NCBI GenBank assembly: GCA_003216615.1
Contig: QCIP01000002.1
Location: forward strand, 124,001 to 188,000
From: Prochlorococcus sp. AG-402-M15
Lineage (GTDB): Bacteria > Cyanobacteriota > Cyanobacteriia > PCC-6307 > Cyanobiaceae
DNA: 64,000 nt
Direction: 5' to 3'
This document shows, one piece after another, positions 54,256 through 63,512 of the stretch (position 1 is its first letter; every line of letters starts with the position of its first letter). The notes under the pieces were generated by a model. The model made no database searches. It was not told the DNA's origin and saw nothing but the letters and a program-made list of their open reading frames with translations. A program made the position numbers and the translations under genes.

Positions 54256-55698
54256 ATGTTTGATGAACTTTCATCACGCTTTGAAGACGCAGTAAAGGGT
54301 TTAAGAGGCGAAGCAAAAATTAGTGAAAATAATATAAATAATGCCTTGAATGAAGTGAAACGAGCATTATTAGATGCTGATGTTAGTTTATCTGTAGTAA
54401 AGGAATTTATATCAGATGTCAAAGATAAAGCTATTGGAGAAGAAGTGGTGAGGGGTGTAAACCCCGGTCAAAAATTTATAGAAGTTGTAAATAAAGAATT
54501 GATTAACATTATGGGGAATGAAAATTCTCCTTTAAACGAAAATGAAAATAGTCCCACGGTTATTTTAATGGCTGGACTTCAGGGAGCTGGTAAAACAACT
54601 GCAACAGGAAAATTAGGCCTTTTTTTGAAGGAAAAAGAAAAAAAAGTTCTTTTGGTAGCTGCAGATATTTATCGACCAGCTGCTGTAGAACAACTTAAAA
54701 CATTAGGAAGTCAATATGACTTAGAAGTTTTTTCAGCTAAAGAAAAAGATAATAAACCAGAGGCCATAGCAAAGGATGCATTGAATTATGCTAGTGAAAA
54801 TAATTTTAACTCGATCATTATTGATACTGCAGGAAGATTGCAAATTGATGATTCAATGATGAGTGAAATGGTTCGGATAAAAGAAGTTTCTAATCCTGAT
54901 GAAGTATTACTGGTTGTTGATTCTATGATTGGTCAAGAAGCTGCTGACTTGACAAAGTCATTTCATGAAAAAGTAGGAATTACAGGCGCGATATTAACTA
55001 AATTAGATGGCGATTCAAGAGGAGGCGCTGCCTTATCAATAAGAAAAATAAGTGGTCAACCTATCAAATTTATTGGTGTGGGGGAAAAAATAGAAGCACT
55101 GCAACCATTCCATCCAGAAAGAATGGCTAGCAGAATTTTAGGTATGGGTGATGTATTGACACTGGTTGAAAAAGCCCAAAAAGAAGTTGAGCTTGCGGAT
55201 GCAGAAGCAATGCAAAAGAAACTTCAAGAAGCAACTTTTGATTTTAATGATTTTGTGAAGCAAATGAGATTAATTAAAAGGATGGGATCCTTAGGAGGAC
55301 TAATAAAATTAATACCCGGAATGAATAAAATCGATGAAGGGATGATAAAAGATGGAGAAGATCAACTCAAGAAAATAGAATCTATGATCTCTTCAATGAC
55401 ACTTGAGGAGAAACAAAAACCTGAGGTTCTTGCTGCCCAGCCTTCAAGAAGACAAAGAATTGCTGAGGGTAGTGGTTATAAAGCAAAAGATGTAGATAAA
55501 GTTTTAGCTGATTTTCAAAGAATGAGAGGGTTCATGAAACAAATGTCAAATGGAGGAATGCCAGGAATGGGAGGAATGCCAGGAATGGGAGGAATGCCAG
55601 GAATGGGAGGGATGGGAGGAATGCCAGGAATTAGTAGTAATAAAACAACAAAAAAACAAAAAAGTAATAAAAAGAAAAAAGGATTTGCTGATTTATAG
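54256..55698 (+). CDS. ffh: Signal recognition particle protein Ffh
   Basis: GLQGAGKTTATGKL; DTAGRLQIDD; Met-rich C-terminus. Confidence 0.97.
   Translation: MFDELSSRFEDAVKGLRGEAKISENNINNALNEVKRALLDADVSLSVVKEFISDVKDKAIGEEVVRGVNPGQKFIEVVNKELINIMGNENSPLNENENSPTVILMAGLQGAGKTTATGKLGLFLKEKEKKVLLVAADIYRPAAVEQLKTLGSQYDLEVFSAKEKDNKPEAIAKDALNYASENNFNSIIIDTAGRLQIDDSMMSEMVRIKEVSNPDEVLLVVDSMIGQEAADLTKSFHEKVGITGAILTKLDGDSRGGAALSIRKISGQPIKFIGVGEKIEALQPFHPERMASRILGMGDVLTLVEKAQKEVELADAEAMQKKLQEATFDFNDFVKQMRLIKRMGSLGGLIKLIPGMNKIDEGMIKDGEDQLKKIESMISSMTLEEKQKPEVLAAQPSRRQRIAEGSGYKAKDVDKVLADFQRMRGFMKQMSNGGMPGMGGMPGMGGMPGMGGMGGMPGISSNKTTKKQKSNKKKKGFADL
55552..55630 (+). repeat. 18-bp tandem repeat (ggaggaatgccaggaatg) encoding GGMPGM
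   Basis: Read directly at the 3' end of ffh. Confidence 0.88.
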
Positions 55699-55753
55699 TT
55701 TCTAATTTTTTACCTTTAAATGATATTATTATTAGAAACTTATTAAATTTAAG

Positions 55754-56119
55754 ATGATTAAATTGCGCCTTAAGCGCTTTGGAAAGAAAAAAGAAGCAAG
55801 TTTCAGAATTGTTGCATGCAATAGTACTTCCAGAAGAGATGGTAGACCTCTACAAGAACTAGGTTTTTATAACCCAAGGACTAAGGAAACTAGGCTTGAT
55901 ACAGAGGCTTTAAGAACGAGACTTACCCAGGGTGCGCAGCCAACTGATGTTGTGAGGACTTTATTGGAAAAGGGAGGATTATTAGAAAAAATAGAAAGGC
56001 CCTCTATCGCTATTGGTAGGACAAAGTTAGAAAAGGAAAAAGTAGCTAAAGCTAAATTCAAAGATGGGGAGACTGATGATAGTAAAGATGAAATCGTTAG
56101 TAATGAAGCGGAAAGCTAG
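55754..56119 (+). CDS. rpsP: 30S ribosomal protein S16
   Basis: [41 protein letters not shown]. Confidence 0.97.
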   Translation: MIKLRLKRFGKKKEASFRIVACNSTSRRDGRPLQELGFYNPRTKETRLDTEALRTRLTQGAQPTDVVRTLLEKGGLLEKIERPSIAIGRTKLEKEKVAKAKFKDGETDDSKDEIVSNEAES

Positions 56120-56155
56120 TGGTTTGATAAATTTTTATTTTTATACAATAACTAA

Positions 56156-57112
56156 ATGAAAGAAGTTTCCAAAACTGGTCACTTCACAATTGATTTGCCA
56201 AGCTCTGATGCTGCTACTGCATTATCAGGACCTGGGAATTCTTTCTTAAAAAAGTTTGAGTCTCTAACAGGAGTTTCTTTGACTATAAGAGGATTACAGC
56301 TTGAGATGAACGGTCTCATATCCAAGATTGAGAGAGCATCTGCATTAGTTGAGCTGACGAGACCAATTTGGGAACAAGGGTTAGAAGTTCCAGAAGTAGA
56401 TCTTAAAGCCGCTCTTAGCTCTTTAAATATGGGTGAGTCATCCTTACATGCTGAACTTGGAAAAAAAGTTCTTGCGCGTTCCAAAGAAGGAAGATTTTTA
56501 AGACCAAGAACTATAAGGCAAAAAGAATATGTTGAATCAATAGAAAACTTTGATCTTACTTTCGCAATTGGTCCAGCTGGAACTGGTAAGACATTTTTGG
56601 CTACTGTCTGTGCAGCAAGACTATTGAACGAGAGAAAAATAGAAAAAATTGTTTTAACGAGACCAGCCGTAGAAGCTGGCGAAAGTTTGGGATTTCTGCC
56701 TGGAGATCTGCAACAAAAAGTAGATCCATATTTAAGACCTCTATTTGATTCTTTAAACAGTATTTTCGGTTTTGATAGAACAAATTCATTAATCGACAAA
56801 GGAATTATTGAAGTTGCTCCTCTAGCATTTATGAGAGGAAGAACCTTAGACAACTCTTTAGTTATCTTAGATGAAGCACAAAACACAACTTGTTCTCAAA
56901 TGAGAATGTTTTTGACCAGATTAGGTGAGAGATCAAAAATGGTTGTAAATGGAGATACTACTCAGATTGATCTAAAAAAAGATCAGGAAAGCGGCCTCAT
57001 TGAAGCATCCAGAATTTTCTCTGAAACTGAAGGTATAAAATTTTGTTATTTAACTGTTGAAGATGTAGTTCGTCATCCTTTAGTTCAGAAAATTATAGAA
57101 TCCTACCAATAA
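56156..57112 (+). CDS. phoH: PhoH-like ATPase
   Basis: AIGPAGTGKTFLA; VILDEAQNTT. Confidence 0.95.
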   Translation: MKEVSKTGHFTIDLPSSDAATALSGPGNSFLKKFESLTGVSLTIRGLQLEMNGLISKIERASALVELTRPIWEQGLEVPEVDLKAALSSLNMGESSLHAELGKKVLARSKEGRFLRPRTIRQKEYVESIENFDLTFAIGPAGTGKTFLATVCAARLLNERKIEKIVLTRPAVEAGESLGFLPGDLQQKVDPYLRPLFDSLNSIFGFDRTNSLIDKGIIEVAPLAFMRGRTLDNSLVILDEAQNTTCSQMRMFLTRLGERSKMVVNGDTTQIDLKKDQESGLIEASRIFSETEGIKFCYLTVEDVVRHPLVQKIIESYQ

Positions 57113-57183
57113 AATTCTAAATCTGGTGATCCGTACCCTGAAATTTTAAAAATCAAGTACAATAGTAGAATATTAAAAAAAAA

Positions 57184-57912
57184 ATGCCAGCAAGTAGTAA
57201 TTTCAATCAGGCTATTCGTGAAGCTCAAACAAGAGCAATAGTAGGACCTAATGTTGTTCAAAAAGCTCTGCCTTACGTTGGTGGTGGAATGGCCTTAACA
57301 TCCATAGGAGCTTTTGGAGGGTTGACTCTTTCTCAAAGCCCCATATATGGACCTTTATTTTTAGTTGCAATCATTGCGCAATTAGTTTTGTTTTTTGTAG
57401 CTTCTAGCGCTGCTAATAATGCCAACAACTCCAAAGCTTTACCTCTATTAGCCACTTATAGTTTACTTACTGGTTTTACTCTAAGTGGGATTATTGCTTA
57501 TGCAGCCTTAACTATTGGTGTTGGATCTATTGCTACAGCAGCATTAGCTACAGGTATCACATTTATTATAGCTTCTTATACTGGCCAAAGGATGAGTGAT
57601 AATGTTGGTCAGGCACTAAGCGGAGTTGTTGGTCTTGGATTGATTGGACTTGTTATAGCAATGGTAATTCAGTTAGTCGGTAGCATCTTCTCTCCAGCAT
57701 TTGGAACAGGTGGTTTCGAGTTATTAATAGCCGGATTCGGAACAGTTTTATTTGTAGCAATGTCCTTTGTTGATTTCTATACCATGCCAAGAAGATATAA
57801 CGACGAACAATATTTAGCAGGAGCTCTTGGGATGTACTTAACCTATATAAATCTTTTTGTATTTATTCTTAGGTTAATGATTGCACTAAATGGGGGAGGA
57901 AGACGAGATTAG
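57184..57912 (+). CDS. BAX inhibitor-1/YccA-like membrane protein
   Basis: Seven hydrophobic segments; TMPRRYNDEQYLAGALGMYLTYINLFVFILRL. Confidence 0.88.
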   Translation: MPASSNFNQAIREAQTRAIVGPNVVQKALPYVGGGMALTSIGAFGGLTLSQSPIYGPLFLVAIIAQLVLFFVASSAANNANNSKALPLLATYSLLTGFTLSGIIAYAALTIGVGSIATAALATGITFIIASYTGQRMSDNVGQALSGVVGLGLIGLVIAMVIQLVGSIFSPAFGTGGFELLIAGFGTVLFVAMSFVDFYTMPRRYNDEQYLAGALGMYLTYINLFVFILRLMIALNGGGRRD

Positions 57913-57940
57913 ATTTCTCAATCTAAATTCTTTTAAAATT

Positions 57941-57968
57941 AAGCGTGGATTCTAATCTACGCTTTTTT
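57941..57968. terminator. Terminator between convergent genes
   Basis: aagcgtggattctaatctacgctttttt stem-loop plus T tract. Confidence 0.75.
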
Positions 57969-58494
57969 ATTGCGCGATTTCAAAAATTTGCTTTTTTATA
58001 AAGTCTTTTTGTTCTGCATCATATTTAGTTGAATTATCAAAACTATTTCCCATATTATCTAGGTCTTTAATGATTTGATTAACTTTCTTTGTAACTAACT
58101 TTGTTTCTAGCAATCTCAAAATAGCTTTACACCTATCCGAAATATTTTCTGATGACATCTCATATCCATCATTATTTTCTCTTCGATGAATAATAATCTG
58201 TGCAGAACTCATTATTAAATTTTTTACTATTATTTCTACAACAGCATCGCCACCTTCATTAAGTTTGAAAATTAGTGAAAAAGGAAGTTTATCTAACAAA
58301 AAACAATCTTTATCTGATAATGCGTAAGCAAAAAATCCTCTGAGTCCATTTTTTGTTTTAATTAGCTCTGCAATTCTATCTGCCAAAACCTCTTCGCTGA
58401 GTAAATCTTCTCCCCATTCTTTACACCATTGAGCTGATATATTTATTGCCTGAATAAAAGAAGCTTCTTTTAAATTTATGGTTTTTTTTTTCAT
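57967..58494 (-). CDS. Conserved cyanobacterial hypothetical protein
   Basis: 175 aa intact ORF; no motif I recognise with confidence. Confidence 0.65.
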   Translation of the reverse strand: MKKKTINLKEASFIQAINISAQWCKEWGEDLLSEEVLADRIAELIKTKNGLRGFFAYALSDKDCFLLDKLPFSLIFKLNEGGDAVVEIIVKNLIMSSAQIIIHRRENNDGYEMSSENISDRCKAILRLLETKLVTKKVNQIIKDLDNMGNSFDNSTKYDAEQKDFIKKQIFEIAQ

Positions 58495-58532
58495 TTTTGA
58501 TCAGAATTTTATTATTGATGCATTAAAAGTCT

Positions 58533-59444
58533 TTGACCAATTATAGATCTGGATTCGTAACTTTACTTGGAAGGCCAAATGTGGGTAAATCTACTTTAAT
58601 AAATAAGTTGATTGGAAAAAAAATAACAATTACTTCTCCAATAGCGCAAACTACTAGAAATAAATTAAAAGGAATACTCACTACAAAAAATGGACAAATA
58701 ATTTTTGTCGATACACCCGGTGTTCATAAACCTCATCATCGCCTTGGAGAAATATTAGTGAAAAATGCAAAATCGGCAATTAATGGAGTTGATATGGTTA
58801 TTTTTGTTATTGATTCAAGTGAAGAGCCTGGTAGAGGTGATGAATATATAATGAACTTTTTAGTAGCAAATAAAACTGAGTTTGTTGTTGCATTAAATAA
58901 GTGGGATTTGGTGAATGAAGAATTTAGAAAGTTACGATTAGAACAATATAGAAGATTTTTTGGAATTAATAGAAATTTTCAAATTGTGAGTGCTTCTGAA
59001 GGAGAAGGATGTTCTGAATTAGTCGATAAGGTACTTGATTTTCTTCCAGAAGGACCAAAACTTTATGGTGAAGCAATGATATGCGACCAATCATTAGACA
59101 AGTTATTATCTGATTTAGTAAGAGAGCAAGTATTAGTTAATACAAGAGAAGAAGTGCCTCATAGTGTTGCAGTGAAAATAGAAAAGATGGAGGAAATGAA
59201 AAGAAAAAATGGTAAAAGTTTTACAGCTATTCTGGCTACTATTATCGTTGAAAGATCTACTCAAAAAGGCATTATTATTGGAAAGAAAGGTTCAATGTTA
59301 AAAAATATTGGTCAGTCAGCAAGATTAAATATGTCAAAATTAATTGATGGTCCCGTGCACTTGGAGTTGTTTGTGAAAGTTGTTCCAAATTGGAGAAAGA
59401 AAGAATCAAGACTAATTGAGTTTGGTTATGAGGAAGATTTCTAG
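58533..59444 (+). CDS. era: GTPase Era
   Basis: TTG start; GRPNVGKSTLINKLIG; VDTPGVHKP; KH domain GKKGSMLKNIG. Confidence 0.97.
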   Translation: MTNYRSGFVTLLGRPNVGKSTLINKLIGKKITITSPIAQTTRNKLKGILTTKNGQIIFVDTPGVHKPHHRLGEILVKNAKSAINGVDMVIFVIDSSEEPGRGDEYIMNFLVANKTEFVVALNKWDLVNEEFRKLRLEQYRRFFGINRNFQIVSASEGEGCSELVDKVLDFLPEGPKLYGEAMICDQSLDKLLSDLVREQVLVNTREEVPHSVAVKIEKMEEMKRKNGKSFTAILATIIVERSTQKGIIIGKKGSMLKNIGQSARLNMSKLIDGPVHLELFVKVVPNWRKKESRLIEFGYEEDF

Positions 59445-60665
59445 ATGAGTAGTTTTAATTTTGATGTAATTACATTGTTCCCAAAAGCTTTTGAATTAAT
59501 AAATAATTTAGGCGTTATAACAAGAGCTCTAGATAAGAATTTGATCAATGTGAATTTACATGATTTAAGAGAATTTGGAGAAGGTTATTACAGAAAAGTA
59601 GATGATAAACCTTATGGGGGAGGAGCAGGAATGGTATTAAAGCCTGAACCTATTTACAAGGCGTACGAATCAATCAAAAAATCACCTAAAAGTAAAACTT
59701 TGTTAATGACACCACAAGGTAAAGTCTTAAAGCAAAAGGATCTTGTGAGATGGTCTACTTTGAATCAAATAATTATTATTTGTGGTCAATATGAAGGTTT
59801 TGATGAAAGAATTAGATGTTTATCTGATGAGGAGGTATCCATAGGCGATTATGTACTTTCTGGAGGTGAAATACCCGCTGTATCAATAATTAACGGTTTG
59901 ACTAGATTACTACCAGGAACTCTTGGTGATCCATACTCCTTAGTGGATGAGAGTCACAATTCTTCTTTATTAGAATATCCTCATTACACTAGGCCATTAA
60001 TTTTTAAAGGTATGAAAGTGCCAGATATTTTAGTGAGCGGTAACCATGAAGAGATTAATTCGTGGAGAAGGGAAAAAAGTATTGAAAGAACATTGGAGAG
60101 AAGAAGTGACTTGATTTCAAATGAAAACTATAAAAAATCACCACAAAGTAAGAGAATAATAAAAGAATCCAATCAATTTATGAAATTTAGAATAGGTAAT
60201 GGATACGATATTCACAGATTAGTAAAGGGTAGAAATTTAATTATTGGAGGTGTAAAATTGAATCATCCCGAAAATTTAGGATTGGATGGTCATAGTGATG
60301 CTGATGTTTTAAGTCACTCAATAATGGATGCATTATTGGGAGCACTATCGCTTGGCGACATAGGAAAGTATTTCCCGCCATCTGATGAAAAATGGAAAAA
60401 TGCTGATAGCTTGTTTTTGTTATCAAAAGTAATTGACTTGATAAGAGAATATGGCTGGGAAATAAATAATATTGATAGTGTTATTGTCGCTGAAAGGCCA
60501 AAAATAATGCAACATATAAAACTAATGAAAAAAAACATTTCTGAGATCTTAAATATTGATGTAAATTCAATTGGGATTAAAGCAACTACGAATGAAAAAT
60601 TGGGTCCCGAAGGGAGAGAAGAGGGTATAAGTTGCCATTGTGTAGTGCTACTTGAGAAAAAATGA
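59445..60665 (+). CDS. trmD-ispF: Fused ORF: tRNA (guanine37-N1)-methyltransferase TrmD (about residues 1-245) plus 2-C-methyl-D-erythritol 2,4-cyclodiphosphate synthase IspF (from Met246, nt 60180)
   Basis: Trm[38 protein letters not shown]; Isp[31 protein letters not shown]; no stop between. Confidence 0.93.
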   Translation: MSSFNFDVITLFPKAFELINNLGVITRALDKNLINVNLHDLREFGEGYYRKVDDKPYGGGAGMVLKPEPIYKAYESIKKSPKSKTLLMTPQGKVLKQKDLVRWSTLNQIIIICGQYEGFDERIRCLSDEEVSIGDYVLSGGEIPAVSIINGLTRLLPGTLGDPYSLVDESHNSSLLEYPHYTRPLIFKGMKVPDILVSGNHEEINSWRREKSIERTLERRSDLISNENYKKSPQSKRIIKESNQFMKFRIGNGYDIHRLVKGRNLIIGGVKLNHPENLGLDGHSDADVLSHSIMDALLGALSLGDIGKYFPPSDEKWKNADSLFLLSKVIDLIREYGWEINNIDSVIVAERPKIMQHIKLMKKNISEILNIDVNSIGIKATTNEKLGPEGREEGISCHCVVLLEKK

Positions 60666-61108
60666 AATTAAATTTAAATTTGAAAAAAAAATTTCAAAGA
60701 TGTTGTTTAGTATTTATTTGCTTAGTAGTTTTAATTTTTCAATCTGATATCCCCAATTTAAAAGCTTTTCCTATGGATAATTATCAAGGTGAAATGGTCA
60801 TAGAGGAATTAAGACTAAAAGTCCCTTCCGATGCAAAAGCAGCATGGTTGAATGCTGAAAAAGAAATATGGGAGCCATGGTTATCTTCTCAAGATGGTTT
60901 TTTGGGAAGACAATTATTTTGGGATAAAGAAAAAGAAGAAGCTTTAATATTGGTAAATTGGAAAAGTAAAAAATTATGGAAAAGCATACCAATGTCAGAA
61001 GTCAATTTAGTTCAACAAAAATTTGAAGATAATGTTAAAACTACTCTAAATGTTGGCGAAAGTCCTTTTGAATTGATTTATGAGGGAGAATTAAATAAGC
61101 AAGTATGA
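60662..61108 (+). CDS. Conserved hypothetical (TIGR03792-like) protein with signal segment
   Basis: [30 protein letters not shown] pattern; N-terminal hydrophobic segment. Confidence 0.7.
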   Translation: MKLNLNLKKKFQRCCLVFICLVVLIFQSDIPNLKAFPMDNYQGEMVIEELRLKVPSDAKAAWLNAEKEIWEPWLSSQDGFLGRQLFWDKEKEEALILVNWKSKKLWKSIPMSEVNLVQQKFEDNVKTTLNVGESPFELIYEGELNKQV

Positions 61109-61761
61109 TTTTTGATATTAGATTTGATTTTCAAAGAAGAGAGAGACTCGGAATAATTGAAGCTATTTGGGGTCAAGACAAGAGTATGGACCAATTAAAG
61201 AGATTATCTGAAAGTGTAATAAGTAAAAATGAGGTTGTTTTCATTACTAGGATTAATAGTGAAAAGGCTAAGAATCTTTTAGATTTGTATGATGACGCAA
61301 AATTCTATGAAGAAGCAAAATGCCTAATAATTGGAAAAAATCTGAAAAAAATAAATACAAATAAAAAAGTTGCCATAATTTCAGGAGGCTCAAGTGATTT
61401 GGCCGTAACACTTGAAGCACAATTAGCGCTTGAAATTTATGGAGTGAATTGTCAATCTTTTATAGATGTTGGAGTAGCAGGACTTCATCGATTAATGAGT
61501 CAGTTAGAAGAAATTAATAAATTTGATGTATTAATAGTTTGTGCTGGAATGGAAGGAGCTTTGGCAACTGTTGTGGGAGGACTGTTGGCGCAACCTATAA
61601 TTGCAGTGCCTGTCTCAGTCGGATACGGAGTTAGTAAGAATGGAGAAACTGCTTTAAACAGTATGTTGTCAAGTTGTTCTCCAGGTATTGCAGTTATGAA
61701 TATAGATAATGGTTACGGGGCAGCAATGGCGGCTCTAAGAATTATTAAAAGTATTTCCTAA
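61105..61761 (+). CDS. larB: LarB-like nickel-pincer cofactor biosynthesis protein (AIR carboxylase family)
   Basis: FDFQRRERLGIIEAIWG; ISGGSSDLAV; VCAGMEGALATVVGGL. Confidence 0.85.
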   Translation: MIFDIRFDFQRRERLGIIEAIWGQDKSMDQLKRLSESVISKNEVVFITRINSEKAKNLLDLYDDAKFYEEAKCLIIGKNLKKINTNKKVAIISGGSSDLAVTLEAQLALEIYGVNCQSFIDVGVAGLHRLMSQLEEINKFDVLIVCAGMEGALATVVGGLLAQPIIAVPVSVGYGVSKNGETALNSMLSSCSPGIAVMNIDNGYGAAMAALRIIKSIS

Positions 61762-61766
61762 AATAC

Positions 61767-61898
61767 TTACTTTTTTTCAATTTCTAATAGATTTTCTATC
61801 CATAAATTCAGTTGTTTTGAAAGCATTCCTTCTTCTCTCATTTTAATTGCCTTAATCACGACTTCTGTGTTTACCCACTCTGGAAATCTTTTAGACAT
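61767..61898 (-). CDS. Small hypothetical protein (43 aa) MSKRFPEWVNTEVVIKAIKMREEGMLSKQLNLWIENLLEIEKK
   Basis: ATG-TAA read manually on minus strand in an otherwise unassigned gap. Confidence 0.5.
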   Translation of the reverse strand: MSKRFPEWVNTEVVIKAIKMREEGMLSKQLNLWIENLLEIEKK

Positions 61899-61965
61899 TT
61901 ATTTTTATATTTAGTAACTTTAATTTGGTACAAATTTCTATAAAAACAAGATCTAAGTAACAAAT

Positions 61966-62133
61966 TTAATCTTTTATGTTTGATTTTGTACCTAATCTAG
62001 AAAGCTCAGATGAGGTATGTTCACTTTCTACATTTTTTAATCTTTCAATTAATTCAGAGAGATCTTTGTGTGCTAACTCCCCATTTTGCTCCCACTTTAG
62101 AGACCTTGAATTACTAACAATTTTTTCTTTCAT
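61966..62133 (-). CDS. Small hypothetical protein (55 aa) MKEKIVSNSRSLKWEQNGELAHKDLSELIERLKNVESEHTSSELSRLGTKSNIKD
   Basis: ATG-TAA read manually on minus strand. Confidence 0.5.
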   Translation of the reverse strand: MKEKIVSNSRSLKWEQNGELAHKDLSELIERLKNVESEHTSSELSRLGTKSNIKD

Positions 62134-62245
62134 TATTTTATTTAAGTATTAAGAATATAAAACGAAAACAGGAAAAATTTGGTGATTGTTTCAAGCTTAA
62201 ACTTAAAAAATTATGAAGATTTTTATTTATATAAAATTTTATCTT

Positions 62246-62455
62246 TTAACCACCACCAACTATTGAAACGATTTCTAAATTATCCCCATCTTTAAGTTTC
62301 ACTTTTCCCCATTTTATTGAATTGATAATTAAATTATTTAGCTCGACGACAATTGTGTTGGGTTTGTATCCCATTAAATTTAATACTGTGGATAATAGAG
62401 CATTTTCATGATCAAGTTCTATTTTTCTTTCTTCTCCATTTACCTTAATTTTCAT
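62246..62455 (-). CDS. thiS: Sulfur carrier protein ThiS
   Basis: MKIKVNGEERKI...VSIVGGG C-terminal GG. Confidence 0.93.
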   Translation of the reverse strand: MKIKVNGEERKIELDHENALLSTVLNLMGYKPNTIVVELNNLIINSIKWGKVKLKDGDNLEIVSIVGGG

Positions 62456-63500
62456 GAGACAACTCTTTTAGAATCATAATAGCGTCTTCTTTAGGATCTT
62501 CAGAATTCATTAATTGTGAAACTAAGGCTACTTTTTTAAACCCATTTCTTTTTAAGTATGAAATATCATTTGAATTTATTCCTCCGATAGCAAACCAAGG
62601 AATATTTAATTCTTTTGTTAATGTTTTAATCTTTTCAATACCTATAGGTTTTTTGTCCTTTTTTGTTGCAGTTTCAAATACTGGTCCTATTCCTATGTAA
62701 TCACAACCCTCCTTAAGAGCATTAGAAATATCAATTTCATTATTTGCGCTTATACCAATAATTTTTGAATATCCTAATAATTTTCTCGCGGTTTTTAAGT
62801 CTAAATCATCTTGTCCAAGATGAATTCCATCAGCATTTGAAGCTAAAGCTATATCAACTCTATCGTTAATAATAAACAATGAATTATATCTTTTACATAG
62901 ATTTTTAATTTGAAGTGCTTCTTCAAGATGATCTTTATCAGTTCCAGTTTTAAATCTATGTTGAATAATTCTTACTCCCGCAATTAAAATCTCTTCTATT
63001 ATTTCTAATAAGTTTTCCTTTTGATCTGTAATGACGTATAAGTCATTTTCTTTTAATATTTCCTCCGACTTCTTATGCTTGCTTAAACTCAATAGGTCGA
63101 TCTCTAGAGTATAAATTTCATATCTAATTTTCGAAGCGATTTTTGAAAGCTCATGATTATGTAGCCTTGAGAATTCTTCTATGACTCTTAATGCTTCTTG
63201 AACTCTGCCTGAATTAGAACTTATAATTTGATCAGAAGTTTTTTTGTTGATTTGCTCTTGATGAGTCAATCCTTTGCATTTGTCCTCAATATGATTCCTA
63301 GATTGTTTATAAACTTCTAAATGATTTTTTCCTAAAATTTGTCTAAAATTTTTAATTCTTTCAACATATTTTTCTTTGCCTAGACCAAATCTAGCCCAAT
63401 CCTCAAGTACTCTTAGTCCTTCTCTAGCTCTATCTAGATTAGCGTCAATAATTTGAAAAATTCTTAAATCTTCGGTGTTTGTAGTATTGGAGTTCAGCAT
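62445..63500 (-). CDS. thiE: Thiamine-phosphate synthase with N-terminal ThiD2-type domain
   Basis: N-terminal RIFQIIDANLDRAREGLRVLEDWARFGL; C-terminal LYVITDQ, FIINDRVDIALASNADGIHLGQDDL. Confidence 0.92.
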   Translation of the reverse strand: MLNSNTTNTEDLRIFQIIDANLDRAREGLRVLEDWARFGLGKEKYVERIKNFRQILGKNHLEVYKQSRNHIEDKCKGLTHQEQINKKTSDQIISSNSGRVQEALRVIEEFSRLHNHELSKIASKIRYEIYTLEIDLLSLSKHKKSEEILKENDLYVITDQKENLLEIIEEILIAGVRIIQHRFKTGTDKDHLEEALQIKNLCKRYNSLFIINDRVDIALASNADGIHLGQDDLDLKTARKLLGYSKIIGISANNEIDISNALKEGCDYIGIGPVFETATKKDKKPIGIEKIKTLTKELNIPWFAIGGINSNDISYLKRNGFKKVALVSQLMNSEDPKEDAIMILKELSHEN

Positions 63501-63512
63501 TTGTAATTTTTT

